Notes: generated by a model from the letters alone, not told the origin. DNA of 64,000 nt from JAJPKK01 sp963802745 (GCA_963802745.1 CAWDKL010000009.1:142237-206236); one strand, 5' to 3'; positions 33,729 to 42,483 are shown, counted from the stretch's first letter. Translations and numbers: made by a program.

Positions 33729-34589
33729 TCAGGCGGCCGCCGCCGCAGGTGTATCTTCGGCCAATCCCCATTCCGCCCATGATCCATCGTAAACCGCGGC
33801 TGTCTGATGGCCGAGCACGTAAAGCCCAAGCGCTACGACACAGGAGGTGATGCCCGAGGCGCACGTCGTCACAATAGGACGTTGGAGGTCAATTCCTGCC
33901 AGAGCAAAACGTGCCGCAAGCGCCTCCGGCGCGATAAACGCGCCGGATTCGGGGTCGATGAGGTCACCCCATGGAACATTGATTGCGTTGGGTATATGGC
34001 CGAGCTTCTTGAACGGGAAGACATCTTCCTGACTACCATCGAACTTGCCGGGCCCCCGCGCGTCGACGACCTGCTCGCCGCCCGTGACAAGATTGGCTTT
34101 CATATCGCTCAAGGTGCGAACAAGCTTAGGGGTGAATTTAGGCGTGAAGCTTTGCAGCTGCGGGCGGACCGCGGACATCTCCGTGGGCAGCTTTTCCTTG
34201 GTCCATTTGCCAAATCCGCCGTCGAGCAGGGCAACCTTGTCGTGGCCGAATACCCGGAACATCCACCACGCTCGCGCCGCCGCGGACCCACCGCACAGCC
34301 GGTCGTAAACCACGACCCGGTCGCCGTCGCCGACGCCAAGCAGGCCGACTTTCTTGGCGAAATCCGCTGCGTTCGGAAGCATGTGAGGGAGCGGGTTCGA
34401 CTTGTCGGCCACGTGATCGATGTCGAAATGTACGGAGCCGGGAAGATGGCGCCCGCGATACTGGGTGCGGCCATCAAGTTTTGTGCTGGCGTGATGCCAG
34501 GTGCAATCGAGGATCCGAAGGTCCGGATCCGAAAGATGCGCGGCCAACCACTCGGTGCTTACCAGCGCTGCCAAATCTGCAGAGTTCAT
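33729..34589 (-). CDS. sseA: Sulfurtransferase, SseA/3-mercaptopyruvate type
   Basis: The 286-residue protein has two rhodanese domains. The C-terminal one holds the catalytic loop CASGITSC, where the family consensus is CGSGVTA. Such enzymes transfer sulfane sulfur from mercaptopyruvate or thiosulfate. In a nif cluster they may supply sulfide or persulfide for Fe-S synthesis. The ATG at 34589 was chosen over a start 16 codons upstream because domain similarity begins here. It is preceded by the 152-residue unknown gene on the same strand. Confidence 0.85.
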   Translation of the reverse strand: MNSADLAALVSTEWLAAHLSDPDLRILDCTWHHASTKLDGRTQYRGRHLPGSVHFDIDHVADKSNPLPHMLPNAADFAKKVGLLGVGDGDRVVVYDRLCGGSAAARAWWMFRVFGHDKVALLDGGFGKWTKEKLPTEMSAVRPQLQSFTPKFTPKLVRTLSDMKANLVTGGEQVVDARGPGKFDGSQEDVFPFKKLGHIPNAINVPWGDLIDPESGAFIAPEALAARFALAGIDLQRPIVTTCASGITSCVVALGLYVLGHQTAAVYDGSWAEWGLAEDTPAAAAA

Positions 34590-34685
34590 GCATTGCTCTC
34601 CTTGTCGGAAAACCCCCAAATGTCGCCATTGGGACATGAATTGATAAGGGAGTGCTCCGATCCGCTCATATGAGGAGGATACGTC

Positions 34686-35144
34686 TTAAGGGTTTCTGGG
34701 CAAGGCGTAACCCGTGCGTGGCCTGGTATCGAAATATTCCGGCTTTTCGGGCCATCCGCCCTCCGCCATGAATTTGAACTTGGTGATGGTGATAGGCGCT
34801 CCCGGTGTACATGAAATTTCACTGAACTTGATCTCGCGATCGCCCGGGCCTGCGGAAAAATCCCCCACGACAGTCCCATCCGCCTTGCGGGCGCGTACAA
34901 ATCCCGGTGTACCCACATGGCTTGCCGCAACGGGATTGGCGACAAAGGCGGGGTTTTCATATCCGTCCGCAGCCGCGCCAAACGCCGGCGATGCAAACGT
35001 GAAGGTGGCGAGGGCTCCACTGCGGTTGACGGGGCGATCCGCCGTGATCGGGCGGGCGACCGAATAGACGGTCAAAGTGCCGCCGTCGAGCAGCGCCTTG
35101 AGTTCCTCCACAGAGCATTGGACGAATGGCAGTGCGATATTCAT
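34686..35144 (-). CDS. Protein of unknown function (152 aa), head of minus-strand operon
   Basis: The 152-residue product is unrecognised. It begins MNIALPFVQCSVEELKALLDGG and has two cysteines (CSVEEL and EISCTPGAP) and a beta-rich centre. The start at 35144 was chosen over an upstream ATG because a purine-rich site precedes it. A GG-N10-GA sigma-54-like promoter lies about 40 bases upstream. It heads the operon with sseA and two small genes and is divergent from the amine oxidase. Confidence 0.62.
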   Translation of the reverse strand: MNIALPFVQCSVEELKALLDGGTLTVYSVARPITADRPVNRSGALATFTFASPAFGAAADGYENPAFVANPVAASHVGTPGFVRARKADGTVVGDFSAGPGDREIKFSEISCTPGAPITITKFKFMAEGGWPEKPEYFDTRPRTGYALPRNP

Positions 35145-35164
35145 ATCGGTCTCCACACTAGGCT

Positions 35165-35180
35165 TGTGGTGCACACGACA
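35165..35180. promoter_or_regulatory. TGT-N10-ACA motif between divergent genes
   Basis: TGTGGTGCACACGACA fits the NifA consensus, but it sits immediately downstream of the candidate minus-strand promoter. It can serve that promoter only unconventionally and may instead serve the plus-strand amine oxidase gene. Confidence 0.35.
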
Positions 35181-35196
35181 TCAAGTTTTGTGCCAA
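35181..35196 (-). promoter_or_regulatory. Candidate sigma-54 promoter (TTGA -12) of the sseA operon
   Basis: On the minus strand TTGGCACA-AAAC-TTGA matches the -24 half well and has TTGA at -12, as in the promoter at 4533. The leader to 35144 would be about 25 bases. Confidence 0.45.
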
Positions 35197-35298
35197 TAGG
35201 GCTGGGTTCTTCCACGCATCAACGGACCAACGGTGACAAGCGGTTTTGCGCGAATCTTGCAAGGCATCGTCGGTCGGGTGATGCTGGAAGGACGGCCG

Positions 35299-36955
35299 AT
35301 GCTGGATATCGCGATCATCGGGGGCGGACTGAGCGGCACAGCCTTGGCGCGGAGTCTGCACCGCCAAGGCCGCGGCGTTGCGTTGTTCGAAGCCCGGCCG
35401 CGGCTGGGCGGGCGCATCCTGTCGGTCACGTGCGCGAGGTCCGGGATGGCGATCGATCTCGGCCCCACCTGGTTCTGGCCGGAAACGCAGCCGCTCATCG
35501 CGCAACTCGTCGCCGATTTGGGGCTGGTGGATTTCCCCCAGCATGATGAGGGCACGGTGCTGCATCTGCGCGATGGCGACGGCAAGCCTGAGCCGATCGG
35601 CAGGCAAGGGAATTCACAACGGCGCCCGGCGTCTGGAAGGCGGCATGGCGGGTCTCATCGACGCGCTCGCCAAGGATCTGCCGCGGGACCGTTTGCATCT
35701 CGATCACGTCCTGGTCGGCGTGCGGGATCGGGGCGACGATATCCTGCTCACATTCCGGGTCGGAGATCACTTGGCCGAGGTTGCGGCACGGCGCGTCGTG
35801 CTGGCGGTGCCTCCCCGGCTGCTGGCGGAACATGTCCGCTTCGAACCCGGCCTCGACGAGGCGACGCAGGACGCCATGCGGGCAAGCGGAACCTGGATGG
35901 CCACGCAGGCGAAGGCGGTCATCACCTATGACCGGGCATCCTGGCGGCAGGCCGGACAGTCGGGCAACGCCTTCGTGACCCACGAGCAGGCCACCATCGG
36001 TGAAATCTTCGATGCGTGCGACCGCACCGCGGCCAAGGCCGCGCTTGGGGGATTCCTCGCGCTGTCGCCGGAACAGCGTCAGACCTTTGCGGCGGGTCTG
36101 CCGATGCTGATGGGAAGCCAGATGGTTCAGGTTTTCGGGCCTGCGCTCGAACACGGTGAACAGTATTATCAGGACTGGGCAAGCGAACCTTATACCTGCA
36201 GCGCCCTCGACCGCAGTACGCCCCAGGGCGAGCACGCCGGGGTTTCCAATCCACTGCTGCGTCGGGCGCTATGGGGCGACAAGCTCTACCTCGGCGGCTC
36301 GGAGACGGCGACCCATGGGGCCGGCTATCTGGAAGGCGCACTTGACGCAGCGCGACGCATCGATCGTGCGCTGAGCCGCACCCCCTCGTCCCTCATTGAG
36401 GGCGAAAAAACCCTTTGGCAAGTTGGTGCCTCCGCAGGCGACCCCGCTTCGATCAATGCCGCGAGCCTCGCCCGGTTCGACGCCTGGGTAGCGGCACAAA
36501 TCGACACGGCGTTTGACGGCTATCACCGGCGGCTCAATCGCAGCCTCGCCGCGCAGCAGAGGGAGCAACTCACCCAGCGGGCCATCCTCGGATCGGTCGA
36601 AGAGGTGCTTGGCAAGGCGCTCGATGTCCTGGAGGGCCTGCCCTTCGATATGAGCGCGGTGACCGTCGAGCGCGGCCGGTCAGCACTGACGCCCGAAGTG
36701 CAGAAGCCGTTTCGCAATTTCATGCAATCGCTTCTCGATGATGTCGTTGCGTTCAACCGGACTTCCTGCGCGCTGTCGAACTTCCCCGGCGAGCACCACC
36801 TGTCAAAGGAATACGTGCAGACCATTCTCCGCGACATTGCCGCGGCTTGGCAGGAATTTTCACTGTCCGCCAACCGGTTGCTGCTGGCAAAAGAAACCGA
36901 CGCGAAACCTGCGATTCCTTTGGCGTCCCCACCCCCGCTTGCGGGGGAGGTTTAG
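35299..36955 (+). CDS. Flavin amine oxidase-like FAD oxidoreductase (frameshifted)
   Basis: An FAD-binding fold (IAIIGGGLSGTALARSL, then ARPRLGGRI) begins at the ATG 35299 behind GGAAGGA. At 35611-35612 GGGAATTCAC should read GGGATTCAC; removing one A joins the first frame to the second and restores GRQGIHNGARRLEGG. The oxidase domain ends near GGSETATHGAGYLEGAL. About 190 further residues follow that I do not recognise, with a helical DAWVAAQIDTAFDGYHRRL segment, so this is a fusion or extended form. The substrate is unknown. The gene lies between the sseA operon and a Rieske gene. Confidence 0.78.
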
Positions 36956-37030
36956 GGAGGGGGGTATGCCCAACCCCGCTGCGATGCACCCCCTCCCCAA
37001 CCCTCCCCCGCAAGCGGGCGAGGGAGCTAC
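36925..37030. repeat. Type C palindromic repeat
   Basis: Inverted arms CCCCCGCTTGCGGGGGAGG and CCCTCCCCCGCAAGCGGG flank a GC-rich spacer. The left arm overlaps the last codons of the amine oxidase gene, so the repeat supplies its C terminus. Confidence 0.6.
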
Positions 37031-37090
37031 ACCGTCGCGCCACAAGTTCGATAGCCGGGTCACGAGCCTAACGTCGTGAGCGAGGAAACC

Positions 37091-37498
37091 ATGGAACCAG
37101 ACGTCGCCTATGTGATTTGCAGCATGAGCGATATCCCGAGCCAAAAGGCGAGGGGTTTCCAGCTCATGATCGTCGGGGATGACGGCACGCCGCGGCCGTG
37201 GCCCATCATCGTGGTCCGGTGGGGCCGGAAAGTGTTCGGCTATGTCAACAAGTGCCCCCACGACGGGGTCAATCTCGACTGGGAACGCAACCAGTTTCTC
37301 GATCCGAACGGCGTCCGGCTGATGTGCGGCAAGCACGGCGCACTGTTCGAACTCGGTACCGGAATCTGCGTGGACGGGCCCTGCAAGGGCCGCGGGCTCA
37401 CTCCGGTGGCCCTGACGGTCCTTGACAACGATATCTGCGTCACCGGCGTCACGCTCGTCGAGGACGAGGAAGTCCTCTCCGATGAAGCGGAGGCCTGA
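37091..37498 (+). CDS. Rieske-type [2Fe-2S] protein, copy 1
   Basis: The 135-residue protein has the Rieske ligands in NKCPHDGVNLDW and RLMCGKHGALFEL, the CXH...CXXH pattern. It is a soluble ferredoxin-like carrier without a membrane anchor. The ATG at 37091 behind GAGGAAACC was preferred to the GTG at 37076. Rieske ferredoxins are found in bradyrhizobial nif clusters, and their redox partner is not known. A paralogue is at 49975. Confidence 0.87.
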   Translation: MEPDVAYVICSMSDIPSQKARGFQLMIVGDDGTPRPWPIIVVRWGRKVFGYVNKCPHDGVNLDWERNQFLDPNGVRLMCGKHGALFELGTGICVDGPCKGRGLTPVALTVLDNDICVTGVTLVEDEEVLSDEAEA

Positions 37499-37523
37499 GC
37501 GGCTTGATCGGAGGCCCGAGCCT

Positions 37524-38135
37524 TCACACCGGGCGGTTTTCGTTGCGGTTCTTCACCGGCTCCATCTTGGCGAGGCCTTCCTGATAGGTGATGGCCTGGT
37601 ATGGCGCATCAAAGCCGCGTGCGGCGTCGAGCACGTAATCGAGCTTGCCGGCGGTGTCGAGTTTCTTGATGTCATTTTTGTCGATGCTCATCAGATCGAG
37701 CATTTCTTTCCACACCGTCGATTCATCGCACGGCAGCACGTAGAACGTGATGGCGCCCAAAGCGATCCGGTATTTCGCCAATAGATCGATATTGTTGCAG
37801 AACATGAAGTAGGTGCCGGTCGGGCTCAGGAGGCCGGCCAGCACATCGGCCGCCGTTTCCAGATACGCAAAGGAATGCAGATAGCCCGCAAGCACCGGAA
37901 TGGTGCCTTCGCCGTCCTGCGCAATGGTGAGAACCTGTTCGATCGAAAATTCCGGTGGGCGCTTCTCGTCCGCCAGCTGGGCCTGGAATTTGAGAGCGAT
38001 GTCGCCGCGGAATCCAAATCGGCCCGGCTTTGTTGTCGCGCTCTTGAGGACCGCATTGAGGAGGCGCCCCTCGCGATCAAGCCGGCCAAGGGCGGTCCTT
38101 TCGATCGTCGTTTTGGTCATCTCGATCGTCGTCAT
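37524..38135 (-). CDS. Protein of unknown function (203 aa), divergent from the third A-type carrier
   Basis: The 203-residue product is unrecognised. It starts MTTIEMTKTTIERTALGRLDREGRLL and contains RPPEFSIEQVLTIAQDGEG and a hydrophobic centre (GTYFMFCNNIDLL) with Cys near residue 126. It is globular, with no membrane segment or signal peptide. A sigma-54-like motif upstream (38206-38221) and a NifA site shared with the A-type carrier gene suggest expression under nitrogen-fixing conditions. The ATG at 38135 was chosen because upstream sequence in the frame is promoter DNA. Confidence 0.65.
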   Translation of the reverse strand: MTTIEMTKTTIERTALGRLDREGRLLNAVLKSATTKPGRFGFRGDIALKFQAQLADEKRPPEFSIEQVLTIAQDGEGTIPVLAGYLHSFAYLETAADVLAGLLSPTGTYFMFCNNIDLLAKYRIALGAITFYVLPCDESTVWKEMLDLMSIDKNDIKKLDTAGKLDYVLDAARGFDAPYQAITYQEGLAKMEPVKNRNENRPV

Positions 38136-38205
38136 CAAAAGTCTCCCGATGTCTGTCGGATCGGCTGCGCCTCGCCGATCGACCCGGCCCCGCTGCTGCG
38201 TCCCA

Positions 38206-38221
38206 AGCAAATTGTCTGCCG
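38206..38221 (-). promoter_or_regulatory. Candidate sigma-54 promoter of the 203-residue gene
   Basis: On the minus strand CGGCAGA-CAAT-TTGCT keeps GG-N10-GC with some -24 mismatches. The NifA site at 38353 is about 135 bases upstream and could act in both directions. Confidence 0.45.
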
Positions 38222-38352
38222 GTTTTTGCCCGACACGAATTGTGCACGCATCTCCCCATCCGAAATGGTAAGCGCTGCGCTCTCTCTCCGCGCATCGATC
38301 GGTGTAATCCCGTGGCGGCCGTCGGTTGCCCAATTTGCGATGGGACAACACC

Positions 38353-38368
38353 TGTCGGAAATCCGACA
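38353..38368. promoter_or_regulatory. NifA upstream activator sequence (third A-type carrier, possibly bidirectional)
   Basis: TGTCGGAAATCCGACA is a perfect TGT-N10-ACA with full dyad symmetry apart from the centre. It is 63 bases from the plus-strand promoter. Confidence 0.8.
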
Positions 38369-38429
38369 TTGGTCGCGAATCCGACAGCCAAGATTTCGAA
38401 AAACAGGTTCAATATCAGCGCGTTGGTCT

Positions 38430-38446
38430 CTGGCACAGGTCTTGCG
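38430..38446 (+). promoter_or_regulatory. Sigma-54 promoter of the iscA-like/nifU/nifS operon
   Basis: CTGGCACA-GGTC-TTGCG is a near-perfect -24/-12 element. The leader to the ATG at 38489 is about 30 bases. Confidence 0.88.
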
Positions 38447-38488
38447 GAGCCGCTGTCCGAACGTTCGTTGGCAGCGCAGGGGCAAGCC

Positions 38489-38809
38489 ATGATCAACCTG
38501 ACCGACAGCGCCGTGAATGCGGTGCAGAATGCGATCTCCGGAGCCGACAAGCCGGTCGGCGGCTTGCGCATCATGGTCGAGGCCGGCGGGTGTGCCGGCT
38601 TCAAATACATGATGGGACTCGTCAACGAGGCTGAGCCTGACGACACGGTGATCGAGCGCGATGGCGTGAAGGTCTTCGTCAACATGAAAAGCCACGATCT
38701 TTTGGCGGGCACCACGATCGACTACGTCGTCGCCTTGGAGGGATCGGGCTTCACCTTCGAGAACCCGAACGCAACGTCGAGCTGCTCATGCGGAAAGTCC
38801 TTCGGCTGA
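38489..38809 (+). CDS. A-type Fe-S carrier (HesB/IscA family), copy 3
   Basis: The 106-residue carrier has EAGGCAGFKY and the terminal pair in SSCSCGKSFG. It is close to the copy at 20351. It leads the nifU-nifS-nifT run behind a strong NifA/sigma-54 promoter, the typical place of the NifIscA protein, and probably transfers clusters to nitrogenase components. Confidence 0.92.
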   Translation: MINLTDSAVNAVQNAISGADKPVGGLRIMVEAGGCAGFKYMMGLVNEAEPDDTVIERDGVKVFVNMKSHDLLAGTTIDYVVALEGSGFTFENPNATSSCSCGKSFG

Positions 38810-38934
38810 TGCTTTGCGCCGACCGCCGAGGCGGAACGGCACCGACGATCCTTCGGTGACCAAACACCGATGAAACCTAAGGGTGGGGTTGGGGCCGGCC
38901 GCAAGGTCGGCACCCATTATGGAGAGAAATCAAC

Positions 38935-39249
38935 ATGCTGTTAGAGTCAAAACATTCGGAACAATTGGCGACCACGCAGGCGGAACCATTGGTGACCGCG
39001 CGAGCGGATCGTGTCCAAATCATCAAGGCGGTGATCGAGGAGATTCGCCCAAACCTCCGCCGTGATGGCGGTGACTGCGAGCTCATCGAGATCACAGGCA
39101 ACAAAGTCATGGTCAAGCTCACGGGGGCTTGCGTTTTCTGCAAGCTGAGCAGCGCCACCCTCGAAGGCATTCAGGCCCGCATCGTGGAAAGGCTGGGTGA
39201 GCTCGTGCGTCTCATCCCGGTCGCCGGCGGAGCGAAGGTGCAGCACTGA
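38935..39249 (+). CDS. nifU: NifU C-terminal (Nfu) domain protein
   Basis: The 104-residue product holds only the Nfu domain of NifU, with cluster-binding CVFC (ACVFCKLSSATLEGI). The IscU-like scaffold domain and central [2Fe-2S] domain of full NifU are absent. Such short forms occur in rhizobia. It can hold a labile [4Fe-4S] cluster for delivery to NifH. The scaffold step is therefore probably done by SufBCD in this organism. Confidence 0.9.
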   Translation: MLLESKHSEQLATTQAEPLVTARADRVQIIKAVIEEIRPNLRRDGGDCELIEITGNKVMVKLTGACVFCKLSSATLEGIQARIVERLGELVRLIPVAGGAKVQH

Positions 39250-39273
39250 TACGCCACGGAAAGAGGGTTTTGC

Positions 39274-40470
39274 GTGCGGCCGATCTATCTCGATAGCAAT
39301 GCGACCACACGCACCGACCCGGCTGTCGTGGCGGCGATGTTGCCGTATTTTTCCGACCAGTTCGGAAATGCATCGTCGGCACACGCTTTCGGCGCGCAAG
39401 TCGCGGAAGCGGTGAAACTGGCGCGGCAGCAGTTGCAGGTGCTGCTGGGCGCGGCATTCGACCACGAGATCGTGTTCACCTCGGGCGGCACGGAGTCCGA
39501 CAACGCGGCCATTCTGTCGGCGCTCGCGGCCAAGGATGGCCGTGACGAGATCGTCACCACCAGCGTCGAGCATCCGGCGATCCTCGCTCTCGTGGAGCAT
39601 CTTGCCGAGTCCCGCGGGATCAAGACGCATCTCATCGGCGTCAACGCGCATGGCCGCTTGGATATCGAAGCCTATCTTCGTGCGCTGGGGCCGCGGACGG
39701 CGATCGCATCGGTCATGTGGGCCAACAATGAGACCGGGACGATCTTCCCGGTCGCGCTGCTCGCCAAGATGGCCCATGAGGCCGGCGCGCTGTTCCACAC
39801 CGACGCGGTGCAAGCGGTGGGCAAGATTCCGATCGACCTGAAATCGACCGAGATCGACATGCTGTCGCTGTCCGGGCACAAGCTGCACGGTCCCAAAGGC
39901 ATCGGCGCGCTCTATGTCCGCAAGGGCACGAAATTCACGCCGCTCATTCGCGGTGGGCCCCAAGAGCGCCGGCGGCGCGGCGGTACCGAGAATACGCCGG
40001 CGATCGTTGGGCTCGGAAAAGCGGCCGCGCTCGCCGTCGACCACTTGGAGGAGGAACGGACCCGCGTCCGCGCCTTGCGTGACCGGCTGGAGCAGGGGAT
40101 TGTTCAACAGATCGGCCATTGCGTCGTGCTCGGCGATGTCCAGAGCCGGTTGCCGAACACATCCAATATCGCGTTCGCGCATCTCGAAGGCGAAGCCATC
40201 ATTCATCACCTGAACCGGATCGGTATTGCGGCTTCACTGGGATCGGCCTGCGCATCGGGTTCCACCGAGCCGTCCCATGTCTTGGTCGCCATGAAGGTGC
40301 CGAGCACGGCACTGCACGGAGCGATCCGGCTTTCGCTTTCCCGGGAGAATACCGACGAGGAAATCGACCGGGTACTGACAGCACTGCCGGAGATCATCGC
40401 CAAGGTGAGGGAGCTGTCGCCGGCATGGCGGGAACAGCAGGCGAGCCTTCGCACGCCGAGCTACGCGTGA
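39274..40470 (+). CDS. nifS: NifS, group I cysteine desulfurase
   Basis: The 398-residue desulfurase supplies sulfur for nitrogenase clusters. PLP lysine lies in SLSGHKLHGPKG, the ring-binding aspartate in FHTDAVQAVGK, and the active cysteine in SLGSACASGS. It starts with GTG at 39274, placed after GGAAAGAGGG. It sits 24 bases after nifU. Together with SufS it gives the window two desulfurases of different groups. Confidence 0.96.
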   Translation: MRPIYLDSNATTRTDPAVVAAMLPYFSDQFGNASSAHAFGAQVAEAVKLARQQLQVLLGAAFDHEIVFTSGGTESDNAAILSALAAKDGRDEIVTTSVEHPAILALVEHLAESRGIKTHLIGVNAHGRLDIEAYLRALGPRTAIASVMWANNETGTIFPVALLAKMAHEAGALFHTDAVQAVGKIPIDLKSTEIDMLSLSGHKLHGPKGIGALYVRKGTKFTPLIRGGPQERRRRGGTENTPAIVGLGKAAALAVDHLEEERTRVRALRDRLEQGIVQQIGHCVVLGDVQSRLPNTSNIAFAHLEGEAIIHHLNRIGIAASLGSACASGSTEPSHVLVAMKVPSTALHGAIRLSLSRENTDEEIDRVLTALPEIIAKVRELSPAWREQQASLRTPSYA

Positions 40471-40630
40471 GCGCGGGAGGATTGCCATGCCGCAGCCAGT
40501 CCTCTTCGCCACAATAACAAAACTACTTTTGAGGTGTGGAGCAGCGTTGCATCCACGGCCGCGAAAACGACCGAGGGGAAGTGCGCGCACGTTGCGACGA
40601 CGGACCATCTGAATCCGAGGAGTTGATGTT

Positions 40631-40852
40631 ATGAAAGTCATGATCCGCCGGTCGCCCGAGACTGGTCTGTCGATTTATGTTCCCAAAAAGGACCTTGAGG
40701 AACCCATCGTCGAGTCGGAGCACGTTTCGCTCTGGGGCGGCTGGATCCGTATTGCCAATGGGTGGGTGCTCGACTTGCCGCAGATGGCGGCGGACACCCC
40801 CCTTCCCATTACAATCAACGCCCGCAAGCGCGGCGACGGCGAAGAGGGGTAA
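40631..40852 (+). CDS. nifT: NifT/FixU small protein
   Basis: The 73-residue protein matches NifT (MKVMIRRSPETGLSIYVPKKDLEEPIVE...WGGWIRIANGW). NifT is widely conserved in nif clusters but has no known essential function. The SIR2-like gene begins six bases after its stop, so the two are coupled. Confidence 0.92.
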   Translation: MKVMIRRSPETGLSIYVPKKDLEEPIVESEHVSLWGGWIRIANGWVLDLPQMAADTPLPITINARKRGDGEEG

Positions 40853-40858
40853 AGGACC

Positions 40859-41728
40859 ATGAACGCGCCCATCCCGCCCGCAGAGCTGTTCAGGCTCGCC
40901 GATGCCGACGCCGTGCTTGCCACTGTGGCCCGGCAGCTTGGCACCGGAAAGATCATCCCGTATCTCGGACCGGGTCTTGCGGCGCTCTCCAAGCCGGTTG
41001 CTCCGATGACGCCGGAGGCGCTTGCGGCCTTCTTCGCCACCAAGGTTGCGTTGCCGCGGCGCGCGAAAGGCAATGCCTGGGCCTCCGCCCAGCACATCGA
41101 GAGCGCGAAGCATCGCTCCACCGTTTTGGCGCTGATGAGCGAGGCGTTCGCCCCGCCGGTCGCGCCGACCGCCTTGCATCTGCACCTCGCCACGCTGCGT
41201 CTGCCGATGATCGTCGATACCTGGTATGACGGCGCGATGCGCGCGGCGCTGCACCAACGCCGGGACTGGGGGGAAATTCAAGGAATCACCCGGGCCGGGA
41301 TCGGCGAAGACCGCTGGTATCGGTTTTACGACGCGGCCGGTGCCGAAGCGGGCCGCGCGGCCGCCGAGACTTGGACGACGCTCCTCTACAAACCCCATGG
41401 CAGCATATCTCCGGCCAAGAACTTCCTGATCTCCGACGCCGATTATGTCGAGGTGCTGACGGAAATCGACATCCAAACCCCGATACCGGACGCCGTGCGG
41501 GATCGGCGAACCGGGCGAAACTTCCTCTTCATCGGTTGCCGCTTTCACGACCAGATGCTGCGAACCTATGCGCGGCAGATCACCAAGCGCTCGGCGGCCC
41601 CGCATTATGCGATCGTCGAACCCGATGCGCTCACCAAGAATGAACGTCGCTTCCTGGTGACCCAGGGCATAACGCCGATCGCGGTTCCGCTGGATCGGGC
41701 CATCGAGATATTGCTTCAGGCGGCCTGA
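40859..41728 (+). CDS. SIR2-like protein of the nif cluster
   Basis: The 289-residue protein resembles the SIR2_2 group. It has IIPYLGPGLAAL near residue 33, in place of the usual GAGxS NAD-binding loop, and LLYKPHGSISPAKNFLISDADY, FLFIGCRFHDQMLR in the second half. NAD-binding or deacylase activity is possible, but the canonical sirtuin NID and catalytic HG motifs are only partly kept. Related genes occur after nifT in bradyrhizobia. A role in acyl or ADP-ribose control of nitrogenase is speculation. Confidence 0.65.
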   Translation: MNAPIPPAELFRLADADAVLATVARQLGTGKIIPYLGPGLAALSKPVAPMTPEALAAFFATKVALPRRAKGNAWASAQHIESAKHRSTVLALMSEAFAPPVAPTALHLHLATLRLPMIVDTWYDGAMRAALHQRRDWGEIQGITRAGIGEDRWYRFYDAAGAEAGRAAAETWTTLLYKPHGSISPAKNFLISDADYVEVLTEIDIQTPIPDAVRDRRTGRNFLFIGCRFHDQMLRTYARQITKRSAAPHYAIVEPDALTKNERRFLVTQGITPIAVPLDRAIEILLQAA

Positions 41729-42246
41729 GGCCCGACGGGATTCCGCTCAGTTTGGAACATCGTAGGATGGGCAAAGGTTAGCTCCTTGTGCGCCCTGCCG
41801 ACTTTCAGCGCGGTCGGTGGCACGGCGCCAGAGTTGACGGCGGTGCCGGGCCCCCTTGCGTTTCAGTCTCATCCTGAGGAGCGCGCCGTAGGCACGCTTC
41901 TCGAAGGATGGCTGCACGGCACGGACTTGCGGCCATCCTTCGAGACGCATCGCGACGCGATGCTCCTGAGGATAAGGTCGGAGAAACGATACGTTCATTC
42001 TTTGGCGTTGCCTTAAGGACGCAGCATTCAAGCGCGTTGTGGAACTCCGAGAGCGCATCGGACGCGGCCATTGACATCAACTTGCCAAACCGACTGTCGG
42101 CATCAAAGCGAAGATACTTCGTAAACGCTTCAGCCGTGCCTCTTGGACCAGAAAAATGTGGTGAGACCGATGGCGCACAGCTGCGGGAAAAAAGTCGCTC
42201 CCCACGCCCTGCCGGCGGAGGTCGCTATTCCGGCGGAATTCCGGCC
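41729..42246. other. Gene-free region between the SIR2-like gene and nifB signals
   Basis: The stretch contains a weak type D repeat (GGATGGGCAAAGG ... GGTGGCACGGCG), a type A repeat and no convincing gene. NifA sites begin at 42247. Confidence 0.5.
41866..41980. repeat. Type A interspersed palindromic repeat, copy 3
   Basis: The copy has the CATCCTGAGGAGC arm, TCTCGAAGGATGG, CATCCTTCGAGACGC and a closing GCTCCTGAGGAT arm. Confidence 0.75.
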
Positions 42247-42262
42247 TGTCGTATTCCTAACA
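42247..42262. promoter_or_regulatory. NifA upstream activator sequence (nifB), distal
   Basis: TGTCGTATTCCTAACA fits TGT-N10-ACA, about 113 bases before the -24 element. Confidence 0.68.
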
Positions 42263-42285
42263 CATCGCCGATCTTCGTCCATCAG

Positions 42286-42301
42286 TGTTGGCAAAGCGAC
42301 A
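42286..42301. promoter_or_regulatory. NifA upstream activator sequence (nifB), proximal
   Basis: TGTTGGCAAAGCGACA fits TGT-N10-ACA, 39 bases from the distal site. Confidence 0.7.
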
Positions 42302-42359
42302 GCCGATAGTTCTCTCATAACTGATTGATTTTTCGCTGAAACACAGAATTGGCGATCGC

Positions 42360-42375
42360 TGGCATGCGAGTTGCG
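42360..42375 (+). promoter_or_regulatory. Sigma-54 promoter of nifB
   Basis: TGGCATG-CGAG-TTGCG keeps GG-N10-GC, with two NifA sites upstream. The leader to the ATG at 42484 is about 98 bases. Confidence 0.85.
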
Positions 42376-42483
42376 TTAGTCCGTTGCTGTGAGGTGCTGC
42401 ACGCCTCGGCGGCGCAGTGCGGCACGGAAATCATAGGCACCCCCGCGTGCAGCACGCTGCACGGCCAAGAGCGAGGACCGGAC

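Noticed and set aside
42143..42328. 61-codon frame upstream of nifB
   Set aside because: It covers both NifA sites of nifB and has no ribosome site; regulatory DNA is the better reading.
42349..42483. Upstream extension of nifB
   Set aside because: This in-frame extension includes the nifB -24/-12 promoter; the family start is at 42484.
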